A stretch of DNA of 34,974 bases from DASXBJ01 sp036491755 (lineage in GTDB: Bacteria; Chloroflexota; Dormibacteria; Dormibacterales; Dormibacteraceae). Numbering within the stretch: position 1 is the stretch's first letter; each line of letters begins with the position of its first letter. Positions 22,478 through 29,953 of the stretch are shown piece after piece. The notes under the pieces are model-generated. The model was given only the letters and a program-made list of their open reading frames with translations. It had not been told where the DNA came from and did no database searches. Position numbers and translations under genes: made by a program. Location of the stretch: positions 1 to 34,974 of the forward strand of contig DASXBJ010000057.1 of assembly GCA_036491755.1 (NCBI GenBank), given 5' to 3'.

Positions 22478-23137
22478 CTACTGAGACCCCGGAACCGTCG
22501 TATGCCTGGCCAGGTAGGCCGCGGCCTCGGCGCGCCGAGCCACCTCGAGCTTCGACAAGATCGTCGACACGTAGTTCTTCACCGTCTTCTCAGCCAGCTT
22601 GAGCTCCTTGCCGATCTGGCCGTTCGTCTGCCCTTTGGCGACGAGAGTCAGGATCCGCTCCTCCTGCGCTGTCAGACGAGACAGCTTCTCGTCACGCATC
22701 GTCTTGCCTTTGCGCAACCTCTCGAGGACCGACCGCGTGACCTCCGGGTCGAGGAGGCTCCTGCCGGCGCCCACCTCGCGGATCGCCCGGACCAGCTCCC
22801 CGCCACGAATCTGCTTCAGGACGTAGCCGGCAGCGCCGGCCATGATCGAAGCGAACAGGGCCTCGTCGTCGGCGAACGAGGTGAGCATCAGCACCTGGGT
22901 CTTTTCAAGCTTGGCGCGGATCTCCCGCGTGGCTTCGATGCCACTGCCGTCCGCAAGGCGCACGTCCATCACGACCACATCGGGCTTGGTCCGCAGCGCC
23001 TGTTCGATGGATTCCTGAACGGAGCTTGCCTCAGCCACGACGCTCAGGTCGTCGTTGGCGTTGATCAGCGCCTTCACCCCGTCGCGGACGACCTCGTGAT
23101 CATCGACGAGGAGAATCCGGAGGCGGCGATCGGGCAT
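22478..23137 (-). CDS. devR: DevR/DosR-like NarL-family response regulator
   Basis: A 219-residue protein with an N-terminal receiver (Asp12/Asp13 in LLVDDHEVVRDG, phosphoacceptor Asp58 in VVVMDVRLADGSGIE, Thr/Ser in MLTSFADDEA, Lys108 in GYVLKQIRGGEL) and a C-terminal LuxR/NarL helix-turn-helix (LTAQEERILTLVAKGQTN, then LAEKTVKNYVSTILSKLEV). It shares characteristic strings with mycobacterial DevR/DosR, notably VGAGRSLLDPEV and AEKTVKNYVS. GGAGGATAGG before its ATG overlaps the kinase stop, so translation is coupled to the kinase. It should bind the 14-base palindromes spread over 20.1-25.8 kb. The family assignment is strong; the gene symbol denotes resemblance. Confidence 0.93.
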   Translation of the reverse strand: MPDRRLRILLVDDHEVVRDGVKALINANDDLSVVAEASSVQESIEQALRTKPDVVVMDVRLADGSGIEATREIRAKLEKTQVLMLTSFADDEALFASIMAGAAGYVLKQIRGGELVRAIREVGAGRSLLDPEVTRSVLERLRKGKTMRDEKLSRLTAQEERILTLVAKGQTNGQIGKELKLAEKTVKNYVSTILSKLEVARRAEAAAYLARHTTVPGSQ

Positions 23138-23141
23138 GAAC

Positions 23142-24830
23142 CTATCCTCCCACCGGGCCGCGGCCGGCAGTAGTGCGGTCGGTCACCGTTTGGGGGGGCC
23201 GCTTGGCCCTGACCGGGGCGACCGGAAAGGTGATACGGACTCGGGTGCCCTTGCCGGGCTGGCTCGTGATCGCGAGTCTGCCCCCGATCGATGCGGCGCG
23301 TTCCCTCATGTTCCTCAGCCCATTTCCCGATGAGGCCTCGCGGCCGTCGAAGCCGCATCCATCGTCCTCGACGGTCAGGATTGCGTTCTGGCCGGCTCGG
23401 TCCAGCCGGACTGACGAGGTCTTCGCGTTGGCGTGACGCACGACGTTCGAAAGCGCCTCGCGCGTGAGCAGGATGATCTCGTGTGCGCGCCCGGAGAGAA
23501 TCGCCGCGAGCGCGACGTCGACCTCGATCGTGATCCTGGTCGTTGAGCGCGCCTGAACCTCCTCGCCCAGAGCCTGCAGAGCCTGGTCCAGATGCCGGTC
23601 CGCCAGGACGCCCGGCCGGAGGCCGAAGATGTAGTTGCGAAGGTCGCGGATCACCCCGTCGAGCTGGCCGACCGCCCCCTCGATTTGCCGGGCGTGCTCG
23701 GGCGAGCGCACGGCGAGCGCTGTGACCTGGAGGCCCATGCCGACCGCGAACAGCGACTGGATGACCCCGTCATGAAGATCTTTCGCGATCCTCTCGCGTT
23801 CATCCATCAGGCCGGCTCGCGCGATCGTCGCCTGGGCGCGCAGGTACTCCATCGCCACCGATGCCTGGTCCGCGAATGTCTCGACGAGGCGGACCGTGGC
23901 TTCGTCGAATTGGCGGCCGCCGCTGACGTTGGCGACCATGAGCGTCCCCGTGGCTCCGGCGCGGCCGCGAAGCGGCACGAAGATCGCCGGCCCGATACGG
24001 CCTAACCGGATGACCGGTTGATATGCCCTGCCATGCGTGGCGGCGTTTGCGGTTACGAGGGGGCGTCCCGAGGCCATCACCTCGCCGGAGATCGACCTGG
24101 CGGCAGGCACGGATTGGCCTAACACCTTCGCCGCGTTCACACCGGCTGCCGCGGCTACCACGAGCTGGCCGGGAATTTCGCTGGCGACCATGAGATGGAC
24201 GGCGTCGGCCCCAGCAAGGTCGCGCGCATGCTCCGCGATACCCGCGAGCACCGAATGTTCGTCGGAGCCGGCGAGGATCTCGGCGGTGATCTCCCTCAGG
24301 GCGTCGAGCCACCGCTCCCGCTGGCGGGTGTCGGCGTACAGGGTTGCGTTGGCGATGGCGATTCCGGCCTGGGTTGCAAGGATGACCAGCGACTCCTCAT
24401 CGGCCTTGGTGAAGGGCGCGCCGGTGCGCTTTTCGGTGAGGTAGATGTTGCCGAAGATCCTGCCCATCGCTTGTACGGGAGCCCCCAGGAACGAATGCAT
24501 CGGTGGATGCTTGACCGGAAATCCGACCGACTGCGGGTGGTCGGCGATCCTGCCGATGCGCAAGGACCGGGGTTCCCGGATCAGCAGGCCAAGGATGCCT
24601 CGCCCGTGCGGTATGGACCCGATCGCCTGTCGTTCCCTCGCCGAGATCCCCGTGGTGATGAACTCGGTCAGCTCAGCGCCTTCCCCGATCACCCCAAGCG
24701 CCCCGTAACGCGCGTCCGTCACCTGCGCGGCGAGATCGACGATCCGCTGGAGCACAATCGGGAGCGAGAGCTCCGAGGCGAGCGTGAGGCCGGCCTCGAG
24801 CAGAACGTCCTTGCGATCCCGCCGTGCCAT
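23142..24830 (-). CDS. devS: DevS/DosS-like GAF-GAF sensor histidine kinase
   Basis: A 562-residue protein from the ATG at 24830 (MARRDRKDVLLEAG); an ATG at 24872 adds 14 residues. GAF-A (~20-170) contains DARYGALGVIGEGAELTEF, then SVGFPVKHPPMHSFLG, then FGNIYLTEKRTGAPF. These strings closely follow DosS/DosT, and the His of KHPPM (residue ~108) is at the place of the proximal haem ligand there. GAF-B occupies ~185-330. The HisKA_3 phosphoacceptor is His353 in RIAKDLHDGVIQSLFAVG. The HATPase has LTREALSNVVRHANA and ENDGCG-like VEDDGCGFDG followed by GNGLRNMRERA. By family knowledge it would sense O2, NO, CO or redox state through haem and phosphorylate the adjacent DevR-like regulator. No transmembrane helix is present. 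Confidence 0.92.
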   Translation of the reverse strand: MARRDRKDVLLEAGLTLASELSLPIVLQRIVDLAAQVTDARYGALGVIGEGAELTEFITTGISARERQAIGSIPHGRGILGLLIREPRSLRIGRIADHPQSVGFPVKHPPMHSFLGAPVQAMGRIFGNIYLTEKRTGAPFTKADEESLVILATQAGIAIANATLYADTRQRERWLDALREITAEILAGSDEHSVLAGIAEHARDLAGADAVHLMVASEIPGQLVVAAAAGVNAAKVLGQSVPAARSISGEVMASGRPLVTANAATHGRAYQPVIRLGRIGPAIFVPLRGRAGATGTLMVANVSGGRQFDEATVRLVETFADQASVAMEYLRAQATIARAGLMDERERIAKDLHDGVIQSLFAVGMGLQVTALAVRSPEHARQIEGAVGQLDGVIRDLRNYIFGLRPGVLADRHLDQALQALGEEVQARSTTRITIEVDVALAAILSGRAHEIILLTREALSNVVRHANAKTSSVRLDRAGQNAILTVEDDGCGFDGREASSGNGLRNMRERAASIGGRLAITSQPGKGTRVRITFPVAPVRAKRPPQTVTDRTTAGRGPVGG

Positions 24831-24880
24831 CCGACGCGAATCTACGCCATCGGCGAGAGGGCGGAAGGCCATCCCGTACG

Positions 24881-24894
24881 GGGCCGTTTGGCCC
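24881..24894. promoter_or_regulatory. DevR-like box upstream of the sensor kinase gene
   Basis: GGGCCGTTTGGCCC, followed by TAA, has five of six arm positions paired around TT. It lies 51 bases from the kinase start (minus strand) and 82 bases from the CBS gene start (plus strand). Autoregulation of the sensor/regulator operon is likely. Confidence 0.6.
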
Positions 24895-24940
24895 TAAGCC
24901 GGCCACCACGCCGGTGAAAAGCTGGGTACATGCTCCACTC

Positions 24941-24954
24941 GGACCGGCCGGTCC
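24941..24954. promoter_or_regulatory. Second DevR-like box before the CBS-BON gene
   Basis: GGACCGGCCGGTCC is a perfect 14-base palindrome sharing 10 of 12 arm positions with GGGCCG-NN-CGGCCC. It is 60 bases from the box at 24881. It ends only 22 bases before the ATG at 24977, which is close for an activator, so the true start may be the in-frame ATG at 25016 or the site may act on the kinase promoter. Confidence 0.45.
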
Positions 24955-24976
24955 TGGTTTCCGAGAGATTCGGGGC

Positions 24977-25681
24977 ATGACGGCGCGGCCGCGTCACCGC
25001 AGCGTCGCCGACGTCATGACGGTCCGCGTTCACGTCGCGAGCCCTGACACACCGTTCAAGCAGCTGGTGCACCTCATCGAGGACAACAGGGTCAGCGCCG
25101 TTCCAATCGTGGATGAGGTCGGTATTCCGGTGGGCATCGTCTCCGAGCACGACCTGCTTCTCAAGGAACGGCGGCAGGAGCTTGAAGCGGGGCGGCAGCT
25201 GCTACACCCGATGCGCATGCGGCGTCAGCGAACCAAGGCCGGCGGCCTCGCCGCCGCGGACCTCATGACGACTCCGGTGATCACGGTTGCGTCCGACACC
25301 ACACTTCCGAGGGCGGCACATCGCATGCAGCAGAGCAACGTGCGTCGCCTTGTGGTGGTCGACGAGCATGGCCAGATCGCCGGCATCGTCAGCCGCAGCG
25401 ACCTGCTGCAGGTCTTCCTCAGGACCGACGCCGAGCTGAAGGAGGAGGTCACGTCCTCGATCATCCCCCTGCTTCTGCTGGATGAGCCGCCGGGCGTCGA
25501 GGTCAAGGTCCGTTCGAACGTGGTCACGCTTTCCGGTGAGGTCGATCGGAAGACGGATGCCGCGATCCTCGCCCGCCTGACGAGGGAGCTTGATGGAGTC
25601 GTCGAAGTCGTCGACCGCCTGACGTATCGGTGGGACGACACCGCGCGCAGACCTACGGCCGCGGGATCAGCGTCGCCATAA
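24977..25681 (+). CDS. CBS-domain pair protein with C-terminal BON domain
   Basis: A 234-residue protein from the ATG at 24977 (an ATG at 25016 is possible). CBS1 (~8-65) has VADVMTVRVHVASPDTPF...SAVPIVDEVGIPVGIVSEHDLL. CBS2 (~90-150) has AADLMTTPVITVASDTTL...RLVVVDEHGQIAGIVSRSDLL. The BON domain (~165-220) has VKVRSNVVTLSGEVDRKTDA, then LDGVVEVVDRLTY. CBS-BON proteins are thought to sense adenylate nucleotides. This protein is the same architecture as the 20201 gene but only moderately similar, so the two may be older paralogues. It is divergent from the DevRS-like operon across two DevR-like boxes, consistent with co-regulation. Confidence 0.88.
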   Translation: MTARPRHRSVADVMTVRVHVASPDTPFKQLVHLIEDNRVSAVPIVDEVGIPVGIVSEHDLLLKERRQELEAGRQLLHPMRMRRQRTKAGGLAAADLMTTPVITVASDTTLPRAAHRMQQSNVRRLVVVDEHGQIAGIVSRSDLLQVFLRTDAELKEEVTSSIIPLLLLDEPPGVEVKVRSNVVTLSGEVDRKTDAAILARLTRELDGVVEVVDRLTYRWDDTARRPTAAGSASP

Positions 25682-25771
25682 AGGACACCTTGGAGCCGAT
25701 GCGGCTGATGACCCTGCAAGAAAGTCACCTGGGGCTTCGCGAATTTGGGAGGCTCGTGGCCCTGCCTGGGC

Positions 25772-25785
25772 GGGACACTCGGCCC
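25772..25785. promoter_or_regulatory. DevR-like box upstream of the DUF4386 gene
   Basis: GGGACACTCGGCCC, followed by TA, matches the half-sites GGGAC and CGGCCC seen in the other boxes. It ends 72 bases before the ATG at 25858. Confidence 0.55.
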
Positions 25786-25857
25786 TACCCCAAAACCCTT
25801 GGGCAAGCGACTCTCGTCTACAGCCACTGCGCTCAGCCCATGCCAAAGGAGAAACCC

Positions 25858-26601
25858 ATGAACTCAGCCCAACGCCTCGCCAGAATCGGAGGCGTTCTGT
25901 ACCTGCTCGTCGCCATCTTCGGTGCATTTGCATGGGAGATCGTGTACGCCCGGATGTACGCTCCGGGCAGCTCGGCGATCACGGCCGGCAACGTGATCGC
26001 GAACTCGGGACTCGTTCGTGCCGGCGTCGTCGCCGACCTCTTCCAGGCGACGGTCTTTGCATTCCTCGGCATGACCATGTACCAGCTCCTGAAGCACGTG
26101 AACAAGAGCGCGGCGGCCGCGATGGTGGTCCTAGTCGCGATTGCGACCGCCATCATCTGTCTCAACGCGGTCTTCGAGCTCGAGGGCCTCCGGGTCGCGA
26201 CCAACCACGCATATGTGACCGCGCTGGGCGCTGCCGGCTCAGCTGCCCTCGTCCTGACCCTCCTCGACATTCAGCACTATGGGGTTCTCGTAGCGCAGAT
26301 CTTCTTCGGCCTGTGGCTCGTGCCGCTTGGATACCTCGTGTACAAGTCGGGCTGGTTCCCGAAGGCGCTCGGCGTGACACTCATCATTGGCGCCGCCTGC
26401 TACATCCTGGACATGCTCGTGCAGCTCATCCTTCCCGACCTCGGTGCGAAGGCCGGGACGTTCATCGTCCTGCCCTCTGCGATCGCAGAGTTCTGGATGC
26501 TGGGCTATCTGCTCGTGTTCGGAGTCCGGTCCGCGCCGCCTGCGGAGCGCGCGCTCATCGACCGGCCCGGCCGTCCAAGCATCGAGGCGTTCACCTCATG
26601 A
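25858..26601 (+). CDS. DUF4386 family membrane protein
   Basis: A 247-residue protein from the ATG at 25858, which follows AAAGGAGAAACCC; the open frame further upstream overlaps the CBS gene. The start MNSAQRLARIGGVLYLLVA is characteristic of DUF4386. It has six to seven helices, including IGGVLYLLVAIFGAFAWEIVY, VVADLFQATVFAFLGMTMYQL, AAAMVVLVAIATAIICLNAVF, VAQIFFGLWLVPLGYLVYKSG and LGVTLIIGAACYILDMLVQL. The biochemical role of the family is unknown. Its stop overlaps the ATG of the DUF6326 gene (ATGA), so the two form an operon, with the DevR-like box at 25772 in front. Confidence 0.88.
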   Translation: MNSAQRLARIGGVLYLLVAIFGAFAWEIVYARMYAPGSSAITAGNVIANSGLVRAGVVADLFQATVFAFLGMTMYQLLKHVNKSAAAAMVVLVAIATAIICLNAVFELEGLRVATNHAYVTALGAAGSAALVLTLLDIQHYGVLVAQIFFGLWLVPLGYLVYKSGWFPKALGVTLIIGAACYILDMLVQLILPDLGAKAGTFIVLPSAIAEFWMLGYLLVFGVRSAPPAERALIDRPGRPSIEAFTS

Positions 26602-27038
26602 GCCGCGAGTCACGGCTTTCAACGCTGTGGGTATTTGCCACGCTGAACTACCTGTACTGCGACGTGGTCACCTTGATGGACCCCGGCTTCTTGAAGCAAT
26701 TCCTGGCCGGCCGCATTGGATCGATCGATGTCTCTCAGGGCTTCCTGCTGGCGTCCGGGATCCTGGTCGAGATCCCAATCTCGATGGTGCTGCTTTCGCG
26801 CCTCCTACCGGCCCGCACCAATCGCTGGGCCAACATCGTCGCGGGCACAGTCATGACCGCTGTCCAACTGGCTTCGCTTGGCGTCAAGGTGCCGACGATG
26901 TATTACGCGTTCTTCAGCGTCATCGAGATTGCCGCCACTTCCGCTGTCGTCTGGTACGCGTGGCGATGGAACCGCCGCGAGCTGCCATCGATGGGAACCA
27001 ACGACCGCAGCGCTGCGCCATCGATGACCGTGCGCTAG
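26598..27038 (+). CDS. DUF6326 family membrane protein
   Basis: A 146-residue protein with four predicted helices: WVFATLNYLYCDVVTLM, VSQGFLLASGILVEIPISMVLLSRLL, WANIVAGTVMTAVQLASLGV and YYAFFSVIEIAATSAVVWYAW. The strings CDVVTLMDPGFLKQFLAG and EIPISMVLLSRLLP are typical of DUF6326. The ATG at 26598 overlaps the DUF4386 stop. The cytoplasmic tail is short and polar. Function unknown; the pair of small polytopic proteins under a DevR-like box suggests an envelope response to the same signal. Confidence 0.85.
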   Translation: MSRESRLSTLWVFATLNYLYCDVVTLMDPGFLKQFLAGRIGSIDVSQGFLLASGILVEIPISMVLLSRLLPARTNRWANIVAGTVMTAVQLASLGVKVPTMYYAFFSVIEIAATSAVVWYAWRWNRRELPSMGTNDRSAAPSMTVR

Positions 27039-27047
27039 CGTGCTCGG

Positions 27048-27073
27048 TCGAGCCACCGGCGGCTCGATTCTTG
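27048..27073 (+). terminator. Intrinsic terminator after the DUF4386-DUF6326 operon
   Basis: TCGAGCC (27048-27054) pairs with GGCTCGA (27061-27067) around ACCGGC, followed by TTCTTG. It starts ten bases after the DUF6326 stop. The rest of the gap to the next gene (to 27307) shows no gene. Confidence 0.65.
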
Positions 27074-27307
27074 CGACAGATTGCGGAAATCGTGAGGTCA
27101 CGTGGTGGCTGAAGCCGGATCAGTAAACCCGCGCTATGTTCCCGCCGCAATCTCCTGACCGACCTGGCCTTGAACTGGTGTTCGTCGCCGTGCGCCCAAG
27201 AGACGTTTCCTAAACGACGGCTGGGGGCCGGGCGTTAACCGAGCCTTCACCATCCGCAAACCGCCGATCCGTAGTCTTCTGGCGACATCGCAGACCCGCT
27301 GACGAAG

Positions 27308-29146
27308 GTGTTGGGTGCGCGTCGCGTCGTATTCGAGCGATGCGACGAGATGCAGGTTCATCCGGCGATGCAGGACCCTCCTGGCGTGGCATGGGAGGTG
27401 ACACCGCCCCGGAGTCCGGCGTGGCGGGACGCCGGCGAGCCGGTGCATGGCGACTCGACCGTCGACGGTGTCATCAGCGTCGAGCTGCACGCGCCCGGCG
27501 CCGCCATGACCGGGGTGAGCCTCGAGCGGGGCGCCGGCGAGCGGTTCTTCGGCTTTGGGGTCCGCTCCGACGAGGTGGCTCGTGTTGATGGAGTCGTCGA
27601 ATGCTGGGTCGGTGAAGGCCCGTATCAGCTGGAGGAGTACGGCCTGGTCGAGTCGATCACGCCTCGCTGGGCCGTGCGGCGGCGGCGCGACGCCGCGTAC
27701 TACCCGGTGCCTTGGGCCATCAGCTCGGCGGGATACGGTGTCCTCGTCGAGAACGACGAGCTGAGTCGCTTTCGGCTCGACGCTCCAGACGTGCTCACGA
27801 TCGAGGTCTTCTCCGACCGGCTTCGCCTGCTCTGTTTTGCCGGGCCCGAGCCCGCCGACGCCCTGCACCGCTTCGTCGCCACCACGGGTGCGCAGCCTTA
27901 CCCACGGGCCGCGTGGTTCCTCGGACCTTGGATCTCGACCGGCCAATCTGATTTTGTCCCGCTCGAGAGGGAGGCCGAGATCCTGGACACCATGGCCGCT
28001 GCCGGTGCGGCGGTGGCCGCCGTCGAGACCCATATGCGCCGGCTCCCAGCGGGCGCGCACGAGGGCCGCCGGGATGCCGAGCGAGCGCGGACGGCGCTGT
28101 TCCACCAGCACGGGCTCGCGAGCCTCACGTACCTGAATCCATTCGTGAGCGAGGAGTACGCCGCCCGCTTCGAGCGTGCGGCGCCGCTGCTGCAGCGCCG
28201 CGAAGACGGCACGCCCTACCTCTACCCGGCGTACATCGGCGGCCGCGAGCCGCCGGTCACCATGGAGGGCCAGCTCGACTTCACGGGTGGAGGCGCCCGC
28301 CAACTGTTCGCCGACCTCGCCCGCGAGGCGATCGAGGATGGACACGACGGTTGGATGGAGGACTTCGGGGAGTACACGCCGGTTGACGCCGTGGGCGGCG
28401 CGAGCATGCACAACGCCTACCCGACGCTGTATCACGCAGCCGGCGCTGACGCGGCGGCGCAGGCTGCCGGTCCCATCGCACGTTTCGGACGGTCGGGTTG
28501 GACCGGCACCGCGCGCCACCTTCCCCTGGTCTGGGGAGGTGACCCGACGACCGGCTGGGGATTCGATGGGCTCCAGTCAGCCCTGACGCAGGCGCTGTCC
28601 GCCGGACTCTCGGGCATCGCCTTTTTCGGATCGGACATCGGCGGCTTCTTCACCCTGGGCGACCAGCGTCTCGACGACGAGCTGCTCATCCGATGGATCC
28701 AGCTCGGGGCGCTATCGCCGCTCATGCGCACGAAAGCCGAAGGCGTGGCCATCCCGCCGTACACGCGGCCCCAGGTGTGGGACCCGCAGATCCTGCCGCA
28801 CTGGCGCCGCTGGGCGGGGCTCCACGTGCGGCTGCGGCCCTACCTTCTGGACGCGGCGAAGGAGTATGTGGAAACCGGGATGCCGCTGATGCGTCACATG
28901 TGCCTGGTCGGCGGGGATGCCGGGCGCTCGGACCAGTACCTGCTCGGACCGGATCTCCTGGTGGCGCCGGTGCTGGAGCCCGGCGCTCGCGACCGGGAGA
29001 TTGCCCTCCCACCGGGCCGCTGGATCGACCACTGGCGCGGGGCGGGGCTTGATGGCGGCCGCACGGTCGTCGTGCCGGCGCCACTCGACGAGATCCCGAT
29101 CCTCGTCCGCGAGGGCGCCGTCGTGCCCGGGCTCGCAACGGCTTAA
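27308..29146 (+). CDS. Glycoside hydrolase family 31 (alpha-glucosidase-like)
   Basis: Up to 612 residues from the GTG at 27308. The start is uncertain: no ribosome binding site is visible and an ATG at 27350 is also in frame. An N-terminal beta domain contains ERFFGFGVRSDEV and PYPVPW-like AYYPVPWAISSAGYGVLVEN. The catalytic barrel carries the nucleophile Asp352 in DGWMEDFGEYTP and the acid/base Asp412 in LVWGGDPTTGWGFDG, about 60 residues later, as in GH31. LSGIAFFGSDIGGFF is the conserved strand after it, and the C-terminal beta domain has DQYLLGPDLLVAPVLEPGARDREIALPPG. The WMxDFGEY form is shared with the branch that includes sulfoquinovosidase YihQ, but substrate-recognition residues cannot be judged here. 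No signal peptide is seen, so it is probably cytoplasmic. Confidence 0.9.
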   Translation: MLGARRVVFERCDEMQVHPAMQDPPGVAWEVTPPRSPAWRDAGEPVHGDSTVDGVISVELHAPGAAMTGVSLERGAGERFFGFGVRSDEVARVDGVVECWVGEGPYQLEEYGLVESITPRWAVRRRRDAAYYPVPWAISSAGYGVLVENDELSRFRLDAPDVLTIEVFSDRLRLLCFAGPEPADALHRFVATTGAQPYPRAAWFLGPWISTGQSDFVPLEREAEILDTMAAAGAAVAAVETHMRRLPAGAHEGRRDAERARTALFHQHGLASLTYLNPFVSEEYAARFERAAPLLQRREDGTPYLYPAYIGGREPPVTMEGQLDFTGGGARQLFADLAREAIEDGHDGWMEDFGEYTPVDAVGGASMHNAYPTLYHAAGADAAAQAAGPIARFGRSGWTGTARHLPLVWGGDPTTGWGFDGLQSALTQALSAGLSGIAFFGSDIGGFFTLGDQRLDDELLIRWIQLGALSPLMRTKAEGVAIPPYTRPQVWDPQILPHWRRWAGLHVRLRPYLLDAAKEYVETGMPLMRHMCLVGGDAGRSDQYLLGPDLLVAPVLEPGARDREIALPPGRWIDHWRGAGLDGGRTVVVPAPLDEIPILVREGAVVPGLATA

Positions 29147-29239
29147 GGAATTCAACCCACGGCGCTAGCGCACTTATGTTCGCGGCTTAACCCACAAATC
29201 GTAAGTAGGTGATGGTCAGTAGCCACACAGGAGGTGCGC

Positions 29240-29953
29240 ATGCCTGACGCCGTCCGGTCCGGAACCGCCGACCTGCACGTTCACACGCACTTCAGCGACG
29301 GAGCGGACAGCCCACGGGACGTCCTGCGCTGGGCCGAGAGGAAACGGCTCGACGTGATCGCGATCACGGACCACGACACCATCGAGGGCGCCCTCGAGGC
29401 GGCCGGTGTGGCCCGCGAGTCGCGGGCGAACCCGGAGGTGATCATCGGCGAAGAGGTTTCCAGCGCCGACGGCCACATTCTTGGACTCTTTCTCAAGGCC
29501 CGAGTGCCTCCCGGTCTGAGCGCCGAGGAGACTGTCGCCGCGATTCACCGTCAGGGCGGCCTGGCCGTCGCCGCCCACCCGTACTGGCGACACGGGAGCA
29601 CCGATCGGCGCGGCTATATCTACAGCGTCGGCGAGCACGTCGAGACGGTGCTGTTCGACGCCGTCGAGGTCCTCAACGGCGGACCCACGCCGAGCATGAT
29701 CGCAGCCAACCGAAAGGCGACCGGCGTCACGCGCGCGTTGCGACTGACCCAGGTGGGCGGATCGGATGCGCACGTCAAGCATGCAATTGGCTGGGCGCAC
29801 ACGCGGTTCGAAGGCGGGACCGCCCGGGCACTGCGCAACAGCATCCTGACGGGCACGACGCGTGCGGCACGCTCGCGCCTGGGCCTGGCCGGACTGCAGC
29901 GCTACGCCCACTGGTCGATCGGACGGCTGCGCACTCAAACGGCCACCGGATGA
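29240..29953 (+). CDS. PHP-domain phosphoesterase
   Basis: A 237-residue protein from the ATG at 29240 with AGGAGG seven bases upstream. Metal-ligand motifs of the PHP superfamily are complete: ADLHVHTHFSDG near the N-terminus, VIAITDHDTIEG, a Glu in IIGEEVSSADGHILGLF, AAHPYWRHG and VGGSDAH. The family includes histidinol phosphatases and the RNase AM-type nucleoside 3',5'-bisphosphate phosphatases; this short single-domain form is of the latter general kind, but its substrate is not determinable. The ATG of the glycosyltransferase overlaps its stop, so the two are coupled. Confidence 0.88.
   Translation: MPDAVRSGTADLHVHTHFSDGADSPRDVLRWAERKRLDVIAITDHDTIEGALEAAGVARESRANPEVIIGEEVSSADGHILGLFLKARVPPGLSAEETVAAIHRQGGLAVAAHPYWRHGSTDRRGYIYSVGEHVETVLFDAVEVLNGGPTPSMIAANRKATGVTRALRLTQVGGSDAHVKHAIGWAHTRFEGGTARALRNSILTGTTRAARSRLGLAGLQRYAHWSIGRLRTQTATG

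Noticed and set aside
27134..28519. Long minus-strand open frame (461 codons) opposite the GH31 gene
   Set aside because: Its translation is Arg/His/Gly-rich without domains; it is the antisense shadow of a gene with intact GH31 catalytic motifs.
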